Shown here: piece after piece, positions 1 through 11,202 of the stretch | Position numbering within the stretch: position 1 is the first letter of the stretch | How the letters are laid out: each line of letters begins with the position of its first letter | Program-made: the position numbers and the translations under genes | Assembly: GCA_014529385.2 (NCBI GenBank) | Contig: CM043952.1 | Span: forward strand, 61,394,119-61,458,118 | Direction of reading: 5' to 3' | DNA length: 64,000 nucleotides | Source: Adiantum capillus-veneris | Lineage: Eukaryota; Streptophyta; Polypodiopsida; Polypodiales; Pteridaceae | The notes under the pieces: model-generated | The model's database searches: none | What the model saw: only the letters and a program-made list of their open reading frames with translations | What the model was told of the DNA's origin: nothing

Positions 1-495
1 GGTGGGCTATTTTGAGAGGAGGGATGCCACATGGAATTGAATTTATATGTTTCAAGTATGAAGAGATTGCTTGCATCTCGAGTATTCAATTTTCATAATG
101 GTTGTAAAACCTCATTTTTTGTCGATTGAGTGTCAAATTTGTGGTAGTGAAAGTAATGGGCATAGCATAATTTTTTGCCTTTCACCATTGTTGCTATTGG
201 ATCAATTTGCTCGGATTTTTCTTCACTAGTTTTTTTTTTTTGCTCGGTGATTAGAAACCCCCCAACCGATCACAATGCCTTACATTTGAATACATCTAAC
301 AAGTTGTATATGATTCCACATATTGAGATACATCTTTGTACAATCCTTTCCACGAATACCTTTTTTTAAGCTTGGTAAAGGCTGCACATACACCTCTATG
401 ACCAACCCATATACTCTTATGAAACTCCTTGGTAAGCTTTGTTTGAGTGTCCTTGTCACATACTTACTTATAGCACGCTTTGTACTGCCGTGTTG

Positions 496-497
<2 letters not shown>
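1..497. other. Unrecognised AT-rich sequence
   Basis: No convincing coding region, RNA gene or mobile-element boundary is visible. The short open frames have low-complexity or arbitrary compositions. It is flanking DNA older than the LINE that begins at 752. Confidence 0.5.

Positions 498-572
<75 letters not shown>
498..572. repeat. (CT)n microsatellite
   Basis: An uninterrupted 75-bp CT array. It produces long spurious Ser-Leu or Arg-Glu frames that should not be read as genes. Similar arrays recur at 6509, 35287, 53521 and 55356. Confidence 0.98.
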
Positions 573-575
<3 letters not shown>

Positions 576-737
576 TCTGCTGCACCTTCTCCTACCCATG
601 GCACCGGCATCCACCATAGGCTGCCTCAACAAATGTATGTTGTGATTGTAAAGGAAAATTATAATGAATGTAAGGATTTCCATGTCTTGAAATGGTAAAG
701 GCGGTTCACTGATAGAGCTCTCAAAGGTGCACAAAAA

Positions 738-751
738 AGCATATATTTGAG
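738..751. repeat. LINE target site duplication, left copy
   Basis: The 14-mer agcatatatttgag occurs here and, identically, at 4633-4646 directly after the A-run that ends the LINE. It marks the exact insertion point and orientation of the element. Confidence 0.93.
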
Positions 752-753
752 CA

Positions 754-1380
754 GGATTCTCTTGGTATATCACCGACCATTCACATGGCAAAGGAGGAGC
801 TTCCCTGGCAATAAATGACCAGTACTCTAACTTCATTTCTCATGTCAACAAATCCCAGAATGGTAACTGGGTAGCTGTGTCTTTGTGTTCTCCATTTGAT
901 TTTACGATTGTTTCAGTTTATGATTCTAACTCCCTCTCAGAAAGAGCCACTACATGGGAAGAAATCTCGAGATTACCCTAGCCTCTCATGATTGCACGAG
1001 ACTTCAACATGGTAGAAGTGATAGAGGACAAATGGAGCAGATTAGGCCAGACAATTGGAGGTTTAGAAAAAAAGGAATGGGAAAAGCTCTTGGAATCTCA
1101 CAAGCTGCTGGACATCTCAGAGAGCACTGAATTTACTTGGAACAATAATCAACACGGTCAATGCTTTAGAGCAGCCAGACTTGACAGAATTTACATGAAT
1201 GTAGATTTGCTGCATCAGTTTTGGCAGGTAAGCTATCACAAAGACACCTCTCTTTTGCTCTTAGATCATACCCCTGTTCTTTTTGAATTTCATAAAGAAG
1301 AAATCAAGCACAGAGCTGGGTGGCCTCACATGGATCAATCTCTTTTTGGTATCAAAGTTGTTCATCAGAAAATTCATTAA
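754..1380 (+). pseudogene. LINE endonuclease (APE/EEP) domain, N-terminally truncated
   Basis: Reading frame 1 from 754 gives the middle and end of an apurinic-type endonuclease. Visible motifs are a WVAVSL-like strand (about 866), an ARDFN segment at about 997-1011 in place of the usual GDFN, ARLDRIY at about 1174 and LDHTPV near 1261 in place of the usual SDHxP. These are the residues around metal binding and the catalytic His-Asp pair. In LINEs the domain nicks the target strand to prime reverse transcription. An in-frame TAG lies just before the DFN motif at about 979. The first part of the domain is missing at the element's 5' edge, so no original start codon exists. Confidence 0.88.
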
Positions 1381-3315
1381 GTATTTGTTAGGTCTTTTGA
1401 GCAGTCTCACTCCCCTTTCAAAGCTTGGGACTTGGCTGTCAAGCAAACTCAAACCCTGTTGACTGGTTTTAAAAAGAAAGCTAATGAGATTAAGGCCTGC
1501 AGAAGGATGATGATAGCTAAACAAATATCTGATTTAGAGGGTAGTCTCCTCCCCCATTGTCCTCCCCCTCCCTCCCTCTTTGAATTAAAGGACCAACTTA
1601 GGAAGGAAGAGCTTTTGGCTGCTCAATCCTCTCTCAACTGGACAAGAGAACACTGGGTAGGAAAGGTTGACAGACCATACAAAGATATGTTCAAACTGCT
1701 TAAGGAAAAAAAAAAAGTATTTTCTCCCTTTCTTGAAAGATAAAGAAGGGAAAATAGCTGGATCTCAAAAGAAAAATATGCAAGTGGTGAAGGATTATTT
1801 TGCTGGCATCTTCTCAACTCCTCCCCAAAGGGGGGCTGACATTACTCAGGCAAGAGCAGCCATTGCTGGTCTGAGGGAAAAAATGGTGCCTGCTCATGTT
1901 GTCACATCTCTTGATCAGCCCCTCACTGAGGTGGAGTTGAGTGACAACATCGATGCCTTAAAAGCTGGAAAATCACCTGGTATGGATGGCCTACCAAATG
2001 AGTTCTTTAAAGAGTTTAAAGTTTTTCTGTTACCTTTCCTGCTCAGATTATGGTATGAGACAGTCAAAGTCGGAGCTCTTCCTTCCTCAGTCAACACTGG
2101 TGTTATCAAACTAATTCATAAGAAGGGAGGGAAAGAGTACTTGGGGAACTGGAGACCCATCTCATGTCTGACTTCTGTCTATAAAATATTTGCCCTGTCT
2201 CTAGCTAGAAGGATCAGTATCCTTATGCATTACATAATTCTTCCTAAGAAAAAGGGGTTCATAAAGCACAGATACATTCTGGACACTATCATCACTCTCT
2301 GGGAAGCAATAGAGTTTGCACAAGAAAGTGAGCAAGAATTCATGTTCTTTAAAATTGATTTTGACAAGGCTTATGATATAATTGAGTGGGATTTTATATT
2401 CCAGTCTCTTTTTGATATTGGTTTTGGCAAACTCTTTATAAGGTATGTGCAGACTCTCTTTGGTAATGCCTTTGCTAGAGTAGTGGTCAATGGAGAGCTC
2501 ACTTCTGCCATTCCCTTAAAAAGATCGATCAGACAGGGTTGCCCCATTGTACCATTGCTCTATGCGATATGCTCAGATGCCTTGGGATGGCTTATCCAGT
2601 CAGCAATGGTAGAATCAAAGGTATAAGTATTCCAGGGGCAAATAAGGACCTTTGCCTTCAACATTTTGCTAACGACACCAACGCACTAATGAGTAATGAT
2701 AGCTGCTCAATTGAGACTTTTTGGGAATGCATGAGCTCCTTCTGTCTAGCAAGTGGATTAATTATCAACCACTCTAAAACTGGTTTTAAGCTATCTGCAG
2801 GTAACACCCCTCAGCTGGTTCTGAATGCAGGTTGTAAAGAAATTGCAGATGGACAGGTTTTTAGACTCCTTGGCATCCCAATGGGGTTCAAGGTGTCTTT
2901 AACTCGGAGGTGGGATTGGATTCTTGCCAAGTTCAGGGATAAGATCTTCCAATGGCAGGGTCACCATATCTCCCTTCCCTCGAGGGTCTTTGTGCTCAAC
3001 CACTACATCTTGCCCTCACTAATCTATTTCTTGTCCTGTTGGAAGCCATCGCAATATCAGCTAAACAAGGTCTACTCCCTTGCTAGATCATTTCTTTGGG
3101 GAGGAGATCCCGACCATCCTAAAATTTCCAAGGTAGCCTGGTCCACATGCTGCCTTCCCAAGAGCAAAGGAGGACTAGGACTTTTCAACCTAGACAAAAT
3201 GTCCACTAAAATGGCTGGGAAGTGGATTCTAAGATCTGTCAACTTTCACGACTACTGGGCTCTCCTCATCAAAAGGAATACACTCAAGTTCAAGCTTAAC
3301 GAATATAAAGCCTAG
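1381..3315 (+). pseudogene. LINE reverse transcriptase, frameshifted
   Basis: The RT domain is read in two frames that switch within the A-rich run at about 1706-1716 and return near 2540-2626. Motifs in order are KSPGMDGLPNEFFK (about 1970), NWRPISCL (about 2149), FKIDFDKAYD (about 2350, first catalytic Asp kept), RSIRQGCPIVP (about 2524) and QHFANDTNAL (about 2659). The last corresponds to the F-A-D-D box, with the second Asp replaced by Asn. The enzyme would copy LINE RNA at the nicked target. The frameshifts and the Asp-to-Asn change mean this copy cannot be active. Confidence 0.93.
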
Positions 3316-3526
3316 GCCAACTTCTCTCTGAGGGACGTTCTTCTCTCACCCAAGTCTTTCAAGCCTGCTGGTTCTAACATTGTATGCAGGTTCTGGAAAG
3401 CATAACGAATACAAATCCTGTGCAAACTTCTCTCTAAGAGATGTTCTTCTCTCCCAAGTCTTTCAAGCCTGCTGGCTCTAACATTGTATGCTGGTTCTAA
3501 CATTGTATGCAGGTTCTGGAAAGCAT
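3298..3526 (+). repeat. Local tandem duplication inside the LINE
   Basis: About 106 bp at 3298-3403, starting aacgaatat, is repeated at 3404-3526 with scattered differences. The second copy contains a further short duplication of the segment ctaacattgtatg. The duplication breaks the frame between the RT and the C-terminal domain. Confidence 0.88.
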
Positions 3527-4413
3527 GGCAAATCATTAAAAGCACTTGGAGGCCAACAACGGAATTCTTCAACAATTTCTACTGTTTCCTAGAAGACTCA
3601 CCTTGAGTTGGAATGTTTGCAGACAACCAAAGGCTTCCTATTACTAGGAGAGCACATAAGTGCTTTAAAGCAGGCATTAGAAGATGGGTAGACTTTTTCC
3701 AAGGACACTCTCTCAAGAGTTCATATCTGCTTCAAAGAGAATTCACTATCAGCAAGGCTGAAGCTAACTGGTGCTTGGAAAGGGTCCATCTTATCCTTTC
3801 CAAATTGGTTCTTTTTCCAAAAGCAAACCCAGCAAGCAGCCAGGCAACCAAATTCACTCATGAGATTTACCATTAGTGCAAAGACACGTGTGGTGTGGAG
3901 GAGGATCTCAAGAAGAAATTAAACAGAAATTGGAAAGCACAATGGAGTGCAAAGCAATGGACGTACAGGTTCAAATGTCTGTGGGCATACCCAGCTGAAA
4001 TGAAGCACAGTTCACTAATGTGGCTTATCCTCCATCAAGGAATCTGGACTGGAGAAAAAGCCTACAGGGCAGGAGTGAGCAATGGTATATGTTCCAGGTG
4101 TAAAACTCATACTGAGGATGTCCCACATCTCTTCTTTTACTGCAGGCACAATGCGAAGATCTTGAGCATCATTCAAAATGCCAGTCTCAAAGTTAGTTTT
4201 AAAAAGGTGGAAAATCAAGATCTGCTGCTAGGAAATTGTAAGGGTTTGGATGTTCCCTTGTGGAATATTTGGAGAGGCCTTGTTCTGTGGTACATCTGGC
4301 TTCAAAGGAATGCTGCTGTATTTTCTTATGAACTCCCCTCCTCTCAATTCTGTCTCAAGTTTGTATTGTATAAAACGGCTATATCCCTTTGTAATCAAGT
4401 CAAGGATGCCTAA
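3527..4413 (+). pseudogene. LINE C-terminal region with zinc-binding (zf-RVT-like) motif
   Basis: Two open stretches, 3613-3876 and 3895-4413, follow the RT in the same frame. The second carries C-S-R-C followed by H-L-F-F-Y-C-R-H at about 4092-4149. This Cys-His cluster is typical of the domain found after RT in plant LINEs (zf-RVT). Its precise role is not established; nucleic-acid binding is the usual assumption. The frame ends at 4413, followed by about 210 bp of 3' untranslated sequence before the A-run. Confidence 0.85.
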
Positions 4414-4632
4414 GCCACCCCACCCCCTCCCCCTCTCGAGCTACAAAAATCCATGAGATGGTAGGTATGGAAGTCCAAAATGTCTCAAGTCTACTCTACC
4501 ATAAGATTTCGGATGAGGGATTCTCTCCTCCTTTAGCTATTCCTTGTTGGGGTTTCCCTCCCCCTATCTGAGGGATCATTGTACTCTTTTCTATCTTTGT
4601 TAATCTAATTTACACTTTTCTCAAAAAAAAAG

Positions 4633-4646
4633 AGCATATATTTGAG
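4633..4646. repeat. LINE target site duplication, right copy
   Basis: Identical 14-mer to 738-751, immediately after the LINE 3' A-run. Confidence 0.93.
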
Positions 4647-6505
4647 AGGCACCTATGTGAGGATTTTCACCTCATTAGGGCAATCAATTTTAACATGCCA
4701 TTGGTGGATGTGGCACCCAAGAAATACTAACTATCCCTAAGCATCCATGTACCATGCTATGCCCTATGATACTCTTTGAGTTTTCCTTTTTTTGGCCTAC
4801 CCAAAGGGCTAAGGCCATAGTGGTGGTTTGCCTTTTTTCTTAGGGAAAAATGTCACATGTATTTAAAAAATAAAGGAAAGAATAGAAATGTTTGATTGGT
4901 GAGTGCACTGCAACATTCAAGAAAGAGTCACGAGTGCTAGTGATGGGCAGCGAGCTGTTGAAGAAAGAGTCATGAGCATGAGGTGAGTGGTTCTGAAAAT
5001 GATGGGCTTGTAATTGAGTATTTATTGGAGATAGGTCTCGACATTTATTTTGCTGCAAAGTTTGACAAAGAATCCTACATCCACGTGCCGCTTCCTCTCT
5101 CACACTCTCTCTTCGTATGCCATGTGTGCCTCACATTCACCATGTGATGGATTTGCGGGCGCTTCCCCTGCCTTGCGTCTTCGGTGGTTCAGACGAACGC
5201 GGGGGAAAACCACCTTTCTCTCCTACCTCCGTCTCCCCGCCCTCTCTTCCTGTGCCTTCCCCTGCCTCCGCTTCATCTGGACCCAGCCTTCGTTGTCTCC
5301 ACCCACAAATCACAAGGTCTTGCGCCTTCAAAGCCCCCATCCTCTGTCACATGGTTGTACGCTTATGCTAGCCTTGTAAGCATGTTCGTTCTCAACCCTA
5401 TATTCCTACCGTCACTGCATCCGCCTCTGCCTAGAGCTGCAACCTACCTACTGTAGCTTAGGTTCCACCTTCGACACATCACTGGGAACTCTACTCCTGT
5501 TTGCTTTCAATGGGGAGCCTCATTTGTAGGTCAGTTCGTTAACACTTGCGGAGTCATGTGCTTGTGAGCTCAGGTTGTACTAGATGAGGGATGATGATGA
5601 CGCTAGGTACATATAATGGCTACCCTGGTCCGAATGGCTATCCACAATGCTACAACTAGTTGTGCACCTGGTTGTGGACTTTGTTTTAGTTGGAATGGGG
5701 CCTAGGTATATAATGTGCTGATTCCAGAGCAGAGGACATAATGCCTACATATTCAAGCTCGAGCACAAGTAGCTGGAAAAGATCCTTGTGAAGCATGCCT
5801 TGTGGATGGACGTTGCACTTGGGGATCGAGGACATTGATGACATGTCATTCCGAAAGTACAGGGACAACATGGGCCACATATTCCAGACGAATCGCCATG
5901 CTTTGACTGCTACTAGAAAGTCCTTGAGAAGAGCCAGAACAACATCTGATTGAAGTGTAGTTTCAAGCCTTAGAATCAAGAAGATTGCATTTGGGATTGG
6001 CAAGGTGGACTTCATGGTGTGCACGCTGAGGGCATTGAGAACTTGCCAAATTTTTTTTAGGAAAAAATTTCTTCAAGGTAACTTCACCTAGTGAACATCT
6101 TTTTGTTCCTTTGTATTTGATTTTACTAGCGATTCATGACTTTATTTTGCATTAGTGGATTCTTAATAATAGTACCTCTAATTGATAGGTTTTTCTTCGT
6201 ACAAGGTGCAGTTTGAGAGGTCTGCATGACCCAGTTGTGAAAGCGGAACAGGGTCTGATTCAGGCCCATGATTAGTGTGAAAGGAAGGCTCTTGGAGGAT
6301 GGAGCTACTCCACATTGTACTTCGGGCCTCTATTGTAAAGAGGTCATCAACTTATTCCCTCAACACTAGAATCGTCGAACTTTCCCATGATTGGAGCTTG
6401 TTGATCTATGGGCTCCTGTAGCTTTTCATAAGATTTTGAGCATTTATTGACGAGAAAGCCCCTCTCACAGAATGAGCTCTACATTGTCGAGAGTTCAGAC
6501 TAGTG

Positions 6506-6508
<3 letters not shown>
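4647..6508. other. Unrecognised region, partly GC-rich
   Basis: This continues the flank that the LINE interrupted. The stretch 5090-5360 is noticeably GC- and pyrimidine-rich and gives overlapping proline/serine-rich frames on both strands, with no recognisable domain. The minus frame at 5686-6024 has no motif I know. A short segment near 5613-5650 reads YNGYPGPNGYPQC and could be gag-like debris; this is a guess. Confidence 0.4.

Positions 6509-6577
<69 letters not shown>
6509..6577. repeat. (CT)n microsatellite
   Basis: A 69-bp CT array just upstream of the first recognisable Gypsy 1 coding sequence. Confidence 0.97.
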
Positions 6578-6581
<4 letters not shown>

Positions 6582-6673
6582 CGCACGCAACGATGTACAT
6601 CATAGCGGAACATTGTGCACCAACCTCATCTAGTTAATCAAAGGGTCTCTTTTGTGTTTTTGAGGAGGTAAAT

Positions 6674-7366
6674 TTGCACAATTTTTTAGCGACAATGGAT
6701 GTATGTGTTAATACGTCTATGCCTACTCAATTTTGCAATGAGGATGGCTACGACATAATTCCCATCCAAATGATGTCAGTCCTCAACATTGAAAACGAAG
6801 ATGAGGAACCCAAGGACTTGATGAAAGCTCAACAAGTCTTTTCTGACCTCTATTACGATGCAACTGATGAGTTAGATGAACACTCAGCTACCTCAAAAGA
6901 TTTGGGGTTAGAAAAAGAGCATACGAGAGCTTAGTTACTCTTAAGGGGAGGAGAGGAAAAGTCTTTTGACTTTCCAAACCAGAAATCAAGCAGACAAAAA
7001 TGGTATAGATGAAAGAGAGACACCAATATCGTGAAAACACGACCTATGCCATCAATCTCTAGTTAAACACAATTCCTGATGCAGATAGATGCTAATGATT
7101 ATGTCAAGGAAAAAATAACTGGCAGATATCCTTCAAACAAAAATTCAAAAATGTCTCAGACATCGAGAAAAACAAGGAAGGGTACTCAAGAAAAATCACA
7201 AAATAAGAAACCACTCATGGCCAGAGTCGAGCGGAAAAAGAAATATCAAGAGTTGAGAAAAGCTCTAAAGGAGATATACACAACCAAAATGGAAACCACG
7301 GAAGAGGATGGTAAGGATGTAATGCATGTTCCATCCCATTACAAAAAGTATACTCTCCAAGATTAG
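6674..7366 (+). pseudogene. Charged region upstream of Gypsy 1 RT
   Basis: Two open stretches, 6674-6934 (acidic, with DEEP and DELDEHS segments) and 7079-7366 (very basic, Lys-rich), precede the RT on the same strand. They lie where the end of gag or the protease-RT linker would sit in a Gypsy polyprotein. No zinc knuckle or protease motif is visible. They are assigned to the element only by position and strand. Confidence 0.4.
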
Positions 7367-7450
7367 AAAATCATAATTGAACAACCTGTTAGGGAACTAC
7401 AAAAACAAGGCAAATCTTACGAAGGGTCTAAAAATGCTAAAAGGGTAGAC

Positions 7451-8935
7451 TTGGCTGAACTAGGAGAAGAGCCTAGACTTGCTTACATTGCGAATGACCT
7501 AACAGAAGAAGAAGAAAAGCTTTTGCTGAGCTTGTTAAAGGAATACTTCGCTTGGTCTTACAAGGATCTCAAGGGTGTTGACCCAGAAATCTGTCAACAT
7601 ACTATACCCATGAGAGATGATGCCAAACCAAGTAGACAGAGACCATACACTTATAACAAAACATTTGCCACGAAGATCAAAGACGAGATTGAAAAACTAA
7701 AGGAAGCTGAATTCATTTACGAAATTGAACACACAAATTGGGTGTCTCCAATTGTGGTAGTACCTAAGAAGAATGGGAAATTACGAGTGTGTGTTAATCT
7801 CAAAAAGGTGAATGCAGCTACCATTAGAGACAACTTTCCTCTTCCGATAACTGAGCATGTTTTAGAAAAAATGGCAGGACAAGAAGCTTACAGCTTCTTA
7901 GATGGTTTTTCGTGATACAATCAACTTTTGGTTGACCCAAAAGATCAGCATAAAACTGCTTTTGCAACAGAATGGAGTATATTTGCCTATCGGGTTATGC
8001 CGTTTGGGTTAACTAATGCTCCAGCCACATTTTAGAGGTTGATGAGCCATGCTTTCAAAGAGTATCTTCTCAAATTCTTAGAAGTATACATGGATGATCT
8101 ATGCGTACATTCGTCAATCCGGGCTGATCATTTTGAACACCTCAGAAAGGTATTCGAGAAATGTAGACTTTATAGGATTTTCTTAAACCCTGAAAAGTGC
8201 ACATTCATGGGAAGACAAGGGAAAATTCTTGGACATATAGTGTCTAAAAATGGCATAGCTACTGATTTTAAGAAGATTCATGTCATTGCTGATTTGCCTA
8301 GACCAACAACAGTCAATGGGGTACAAGCCTTCATGGGACATTGTGGATATTACCGACGGTTCATCTACATGTATGCTATAATTGCAAAACCCATGTATAG
8401 CTTGATTACGCACTTTGAATGGACCGAGGCATGTGAAGAATCCTTCATGAAGCTTAAGCAAGATCTCACCTCAGCTCCAATTTTGAAAGCACCAAATTGG
8501 GATAAGGTATTCCACGTACATGTAGATGCTTCAAACTTTGCTACTGGTTGTATACTAGCCCAACCAGGAGATGGAAAAATTGGCTTTCCTATTTCTTATG
8601 CTAGCCGACAATTGAACATGGCAGAAAAGAATTACACCACCATCGAAAGAGAAGGACTATGAATGATCTATTCCGTTAAAAAGTATAGACATTACCTATT
8701 AGCCAACAAGTTTTTGTTCTTTGTGGACCACCAAGATTTGTGGTATTTGGTCAACAATCCATGCAGCAATGGGAGAATCGTGAGATGGTTCATCATTCTT
8801 CTCGAATTTGATTTCACTTTGGTTGTAAAAAAGGGCACTACACATCAACGTGCAGATCATTTGTCAAGGATTGTTTCAGGGGAATCACCTAAAGGGGTAG
8901 ACGATGATCTACATGTGGCTATTTTTTCTCCGTAG
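7451..8935 (+). pseudogene. Gypsy 1 reverse transcriptase and RNase H
   Basis: A single frame with four stops. The RT shows VSPIVVVPKKNGKLRVCVNL (about 7741-7800), YSFLDG, FGLTNAPATF (about 8005) and YMDDL (about 8087, catalytic Asp pair kept). The connection shows RPTTVNGVQAFMGHCGYYRR. RNase H shows HVDASNFATG (about 8519), ISYASRQLN (about 8592), ERE near 8650 and DHLSRIVSG (about 8857). Together they would copy element RNA to DNA and remove the RNA strand. In-frame stops sit at about 7913 (where Gly is usual), 8033 (where Gln is usual), 8660 and 8933. The frame changes between this region and the integrase that follows. Confidence 0.93.
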
Positions 8936-8937
8936 AA

Positions 8938-9363
8938 ATGATACCTAGATGGTCGAAAAACATTGTGTCATTGATGACAATAGCTCAAGTGGATTCACAA
9001 ATGCCACTTCCTATCACAATTGATTTAATCGAGCAATCGGCTATGTATCAATTACTAGCTGGAAGGCTATATAAAAGAAATCGGGACGGGATATTGCTTT
9101 TATGCATTAACCCTGAAGAAAAAGAACAATACCTAAGTCAAGCACATGTTACCATAGTAGGACTTTACTTTGCGGAAGACCAAACTATGCAACGAATCTT
9201 GAGACTTGGAGTATTTTGGCCGACTATGAGGAGAGATGTTAGATCTTTTGTAAACGATTGCCCTCAATGTCAAAAACAACCACCCATTCCTCATGTAACA
9301 TTGTTTCAAATGTCACCTGTTCCTAAGTGGAGTAATTATATGGTTACTTACTTATCAAGATGA
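8938..9363 (+). pseudogene. Gypsy 1 first integrase zinc-binding (H2C2-like) module
   Basis: A 141-residue stretch contains a degenerate integrase zinc module: AHVTIVGLYFAEDQT, then FWPTMRRDV, then CPQCQ (about 9144-9285). The second histidine of the usual G-H-F motif is replaced by Tyr. It ends in a stop only 16 bp before a second, complete zinc module starts in the same frame (mod 3) at 9379. Two consecutive modules in front of one core are not the standard Gypsy arrangement. It could be a lineage trait or a duplication. Confidence 0.75.
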
Positions 9364-9378
9364 ACATTTCCTGAGGAT

Positions 9379-10550
9379 ATGAGTAAACGACGTCAAAGAG
9401 CAATTGAAACTGAAGCAAGAGACTATGCTCTTATTGGAAACCAATTGTATCGGAGAGGTAAAGATCAACATTTGCGTCTTTGTGAAAATGAAAATGAGTA
9501 TATTCCGATTATAGAACAAGCACATGCTGGATTAGCTGGAGGTCACTTTTCTAGTGAGGCCACCGCAAGAGCAAGCTTGATGGTAGGCATATGGTGGCCA
9601 ACACTTTTTGTAGATGCCAAAGAATATGTTCGAAGGTGTGATGCTTGTCAACGAGCAAAAATGCCAACACGAGTAGATGGCATGCCCTTAAGACCAATGA
9701 TGGGGGCTAGAGCCTTCACAAAATGGGGTATAGATTTTGTTGGACCGATACAGCCACCTGCTTATAGAACCCAAGATCAATATATCATTGTAGCTATGGA
9801 CTATTTGATCAAGTGGGCTAAGGCTAAAGCGACTCAAAAGAATGATGCCAGAACCACTGCTGCATTCTTATATGAGTATGTATTCACGAGATATGGATTG
9901 CCAGTAGAGATTGCAGTGATTGGGGAACTCATTTTCTCAATGAGGTAATAGAGTATTTGCTTAATGAGTTTATGGTCATCCATAACAAATCAGCTCCCTA
10001 TCACCCACAAGCAAACGGACAAGCTGAGCATACAATAAAATTCTTAGCTTGGTACTGACCAAAGTGGTTAGTTCAGGAAGGACATACTGGGAAATGAATC
10101 TCGATGTTGATCTATGGGCTGATTGAGTTGTAATCAAAACAGCTCTAAATGCTACACCCTTTAACCTTGTTTATGGTCTTGATGCCATATACTGTCAATA
10201 GAATTTCTATTGCTGACATTAAGGGTAGCACAGAATCTTGAGTGGACTGGACATGAATTGTCAGAAAAAATTGAAGATTTGGAAAATCTAGACGAGCAAA
10301 GACTAACTGCTATAGCTCATATCTATGCACAAAAACAAAAACAAAAATAGTTTTTTGATTTTCACTTAATCACAAAAATCTTCAAAAAAGGAGACTTAGT
10401 TCTAGTCTATTCCCTTAGCAACACATTCCCAAGTTTAAGAAAAAGGGAAACGGACCATTTATCATTGAAGATGTATCTCCAAGTAGAGCAGTAAAATTGT
10501 CCACCCTAGATGGTGAACCAATGGTAATTGGATTAGTGGATGTAGTTTAA
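9379..10550 (+). pseudogene. Gypsy 1 integrase: second zinc module, core and C-terminal part
   Basis: The zinc module is intact: QAHAGLAGGHFS, IWWPTLFVDAKEYV, CDACQR (about 9517-9660). The core starts with KWGIDFVGPI (first catalytic Asp, about 9721) and YIIVAMDYL. The second Asp region is destroyed near 9918, where the frame shifts. Downstream, fragments in alternating frames still match the late core (YHPQANGQAE at about 10000, ALNATPFNLVYG at about 10144) and a beta-rich tail up to about 10550. The enzyme would join element ends to host DNA. A 475-bp antisense piece of a closely similar integrase sits inside the Copia at 42576-43050. Confidence 0.9.
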
Positions 10551-10725
10551 AGAAATACAATTTACCACTAACCAATGAATTGCTAGAGAGAATGCATGCA
10601 GCCAAACAAAGGAAGATTAAGCGATAGCAGGTTATTGATGAAGCCCAAGAGGAATCTAGACTTCGAGTACTCAAGCATAAAGCTGCTATCAAGGATCAAC
10701 AGATACCGATTCCCATCAAAACACT

Positions 10726-11202
10726 TTGGAAATAGATGATCGACAATGGGAATTACCTAAAGACGGAGTTTCAACAGATGACGATTGGTTAGATGGAATG
10801 GATCTACGCATCAAAGTACAACTCAACAATCATAGCACCAATGCTTTGGTAGACACAGGAGCTAGAGTGAATGCAGTCAGTTATTCCACACACAAGAAGG
10901 CAACAAGTCAAGCATTGACAGCAGGAATAGCGACAATCAAAGGATGCAACAAGAATCCAACTCCAACATTGGGAGTAGTCAACTTGAACGTGGTAGTACA
11001 TGGATGTTCATGTCCTCATCAGTTTGTATGCTTGCCAGACGAACACATGAATGGGACGATGATTCTTGGAATTCCCTGGATGCGTACATACAAAGCAATA
11101 CCAAATTGGGATACGAATCAACTAAAGCTATCACCTAGAGGAGGGCAACTCATTGTTCCAATTGCACCAAGCAAGGAGGAATGGAAAAGAAGCAATCAGT
11201 AG
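10726..11202 (+). CDS. Aspartic protease-like (retropepsin-type) domain downstream of integrase
   Basis: An open stretch of 158 codons with the hallmarks of a clan AA protease: LVDTGARVNAVS (catalytic D-T-G at 10852-10860), a central VNLNVVVHG strand pair, and MILGIPWM followed by NWDTNQLKL near the end (about 11059-11130). In Gypsy elements this domain normally lies between gag and RT and cuts the polyprotein. Here it lies after integrase on the same strand. It may be a genuine second location, a rearrangement, or a fragment of another element. It is the only long stretch of Gypsy 1 without a stop, but the ATG is not supported as a true start. Confidence 0.75.
   Translation: MEIDDRQWELPKDGVSTDDDWLDGMDLRIKVQLNNHSTNALVDTGARVNAVSYSTHKKATSQALTAGIATIKGCNKNPTPTLGVVNLNVVVHGCSCPHQFVCLPDEHMNGTMILGIPWMRTYKAIPNWDTNQLKLSPRGGQLIVPIAPSKEEWKRSNQ

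Larger units (their letters stand above)
752..4632 (+). mobile_element. 5'-truncated LINE (L1-like non-LTR retrotransposon)
   Basis: The element runs from inside the endonuclease domain through reverse transcriptase and a C-terminal zinc-binding region, and ends in an A-run at 4623-4631. It is flanked by a perfect 14-bp direct repeat (738-751, 4633-4646). ORF1 and the N-terminal part of the endonuclease are absent because the 5' edge starts mid-domain, which is typical of incomplete target-primed reverse transcription. Stops and frameshifts in every domain show an old, dead copy. A separate fragment at 17640-19081 carries the part missing here, ORF1 plus endonuclease. Family membership of both as plant L1-like LINEs is inferred from domain order and motifs. 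Confidence 0.93.

Noticed and set aside
280-836. Open frames rich in Ser-Leu or Arg-Glu around the CT array
   Set aside because: They are translations of the (CT)n microsatellite in different frames; same for 6406-6603, 21716-22012, 35163-35459, 46327-46621, 53472-53693 and 55265-55522.
5050-5456. Overlapping Pro/Ser-rich frames on both strands
   Set aside because: Compositional effect of GC- and C-rich sequence; no motif, and frames on opposite strands are equally open.
5686-6024. 112-codon minus frame
   Set aside because: No domain, no homology that I recognise, and no supporting context.
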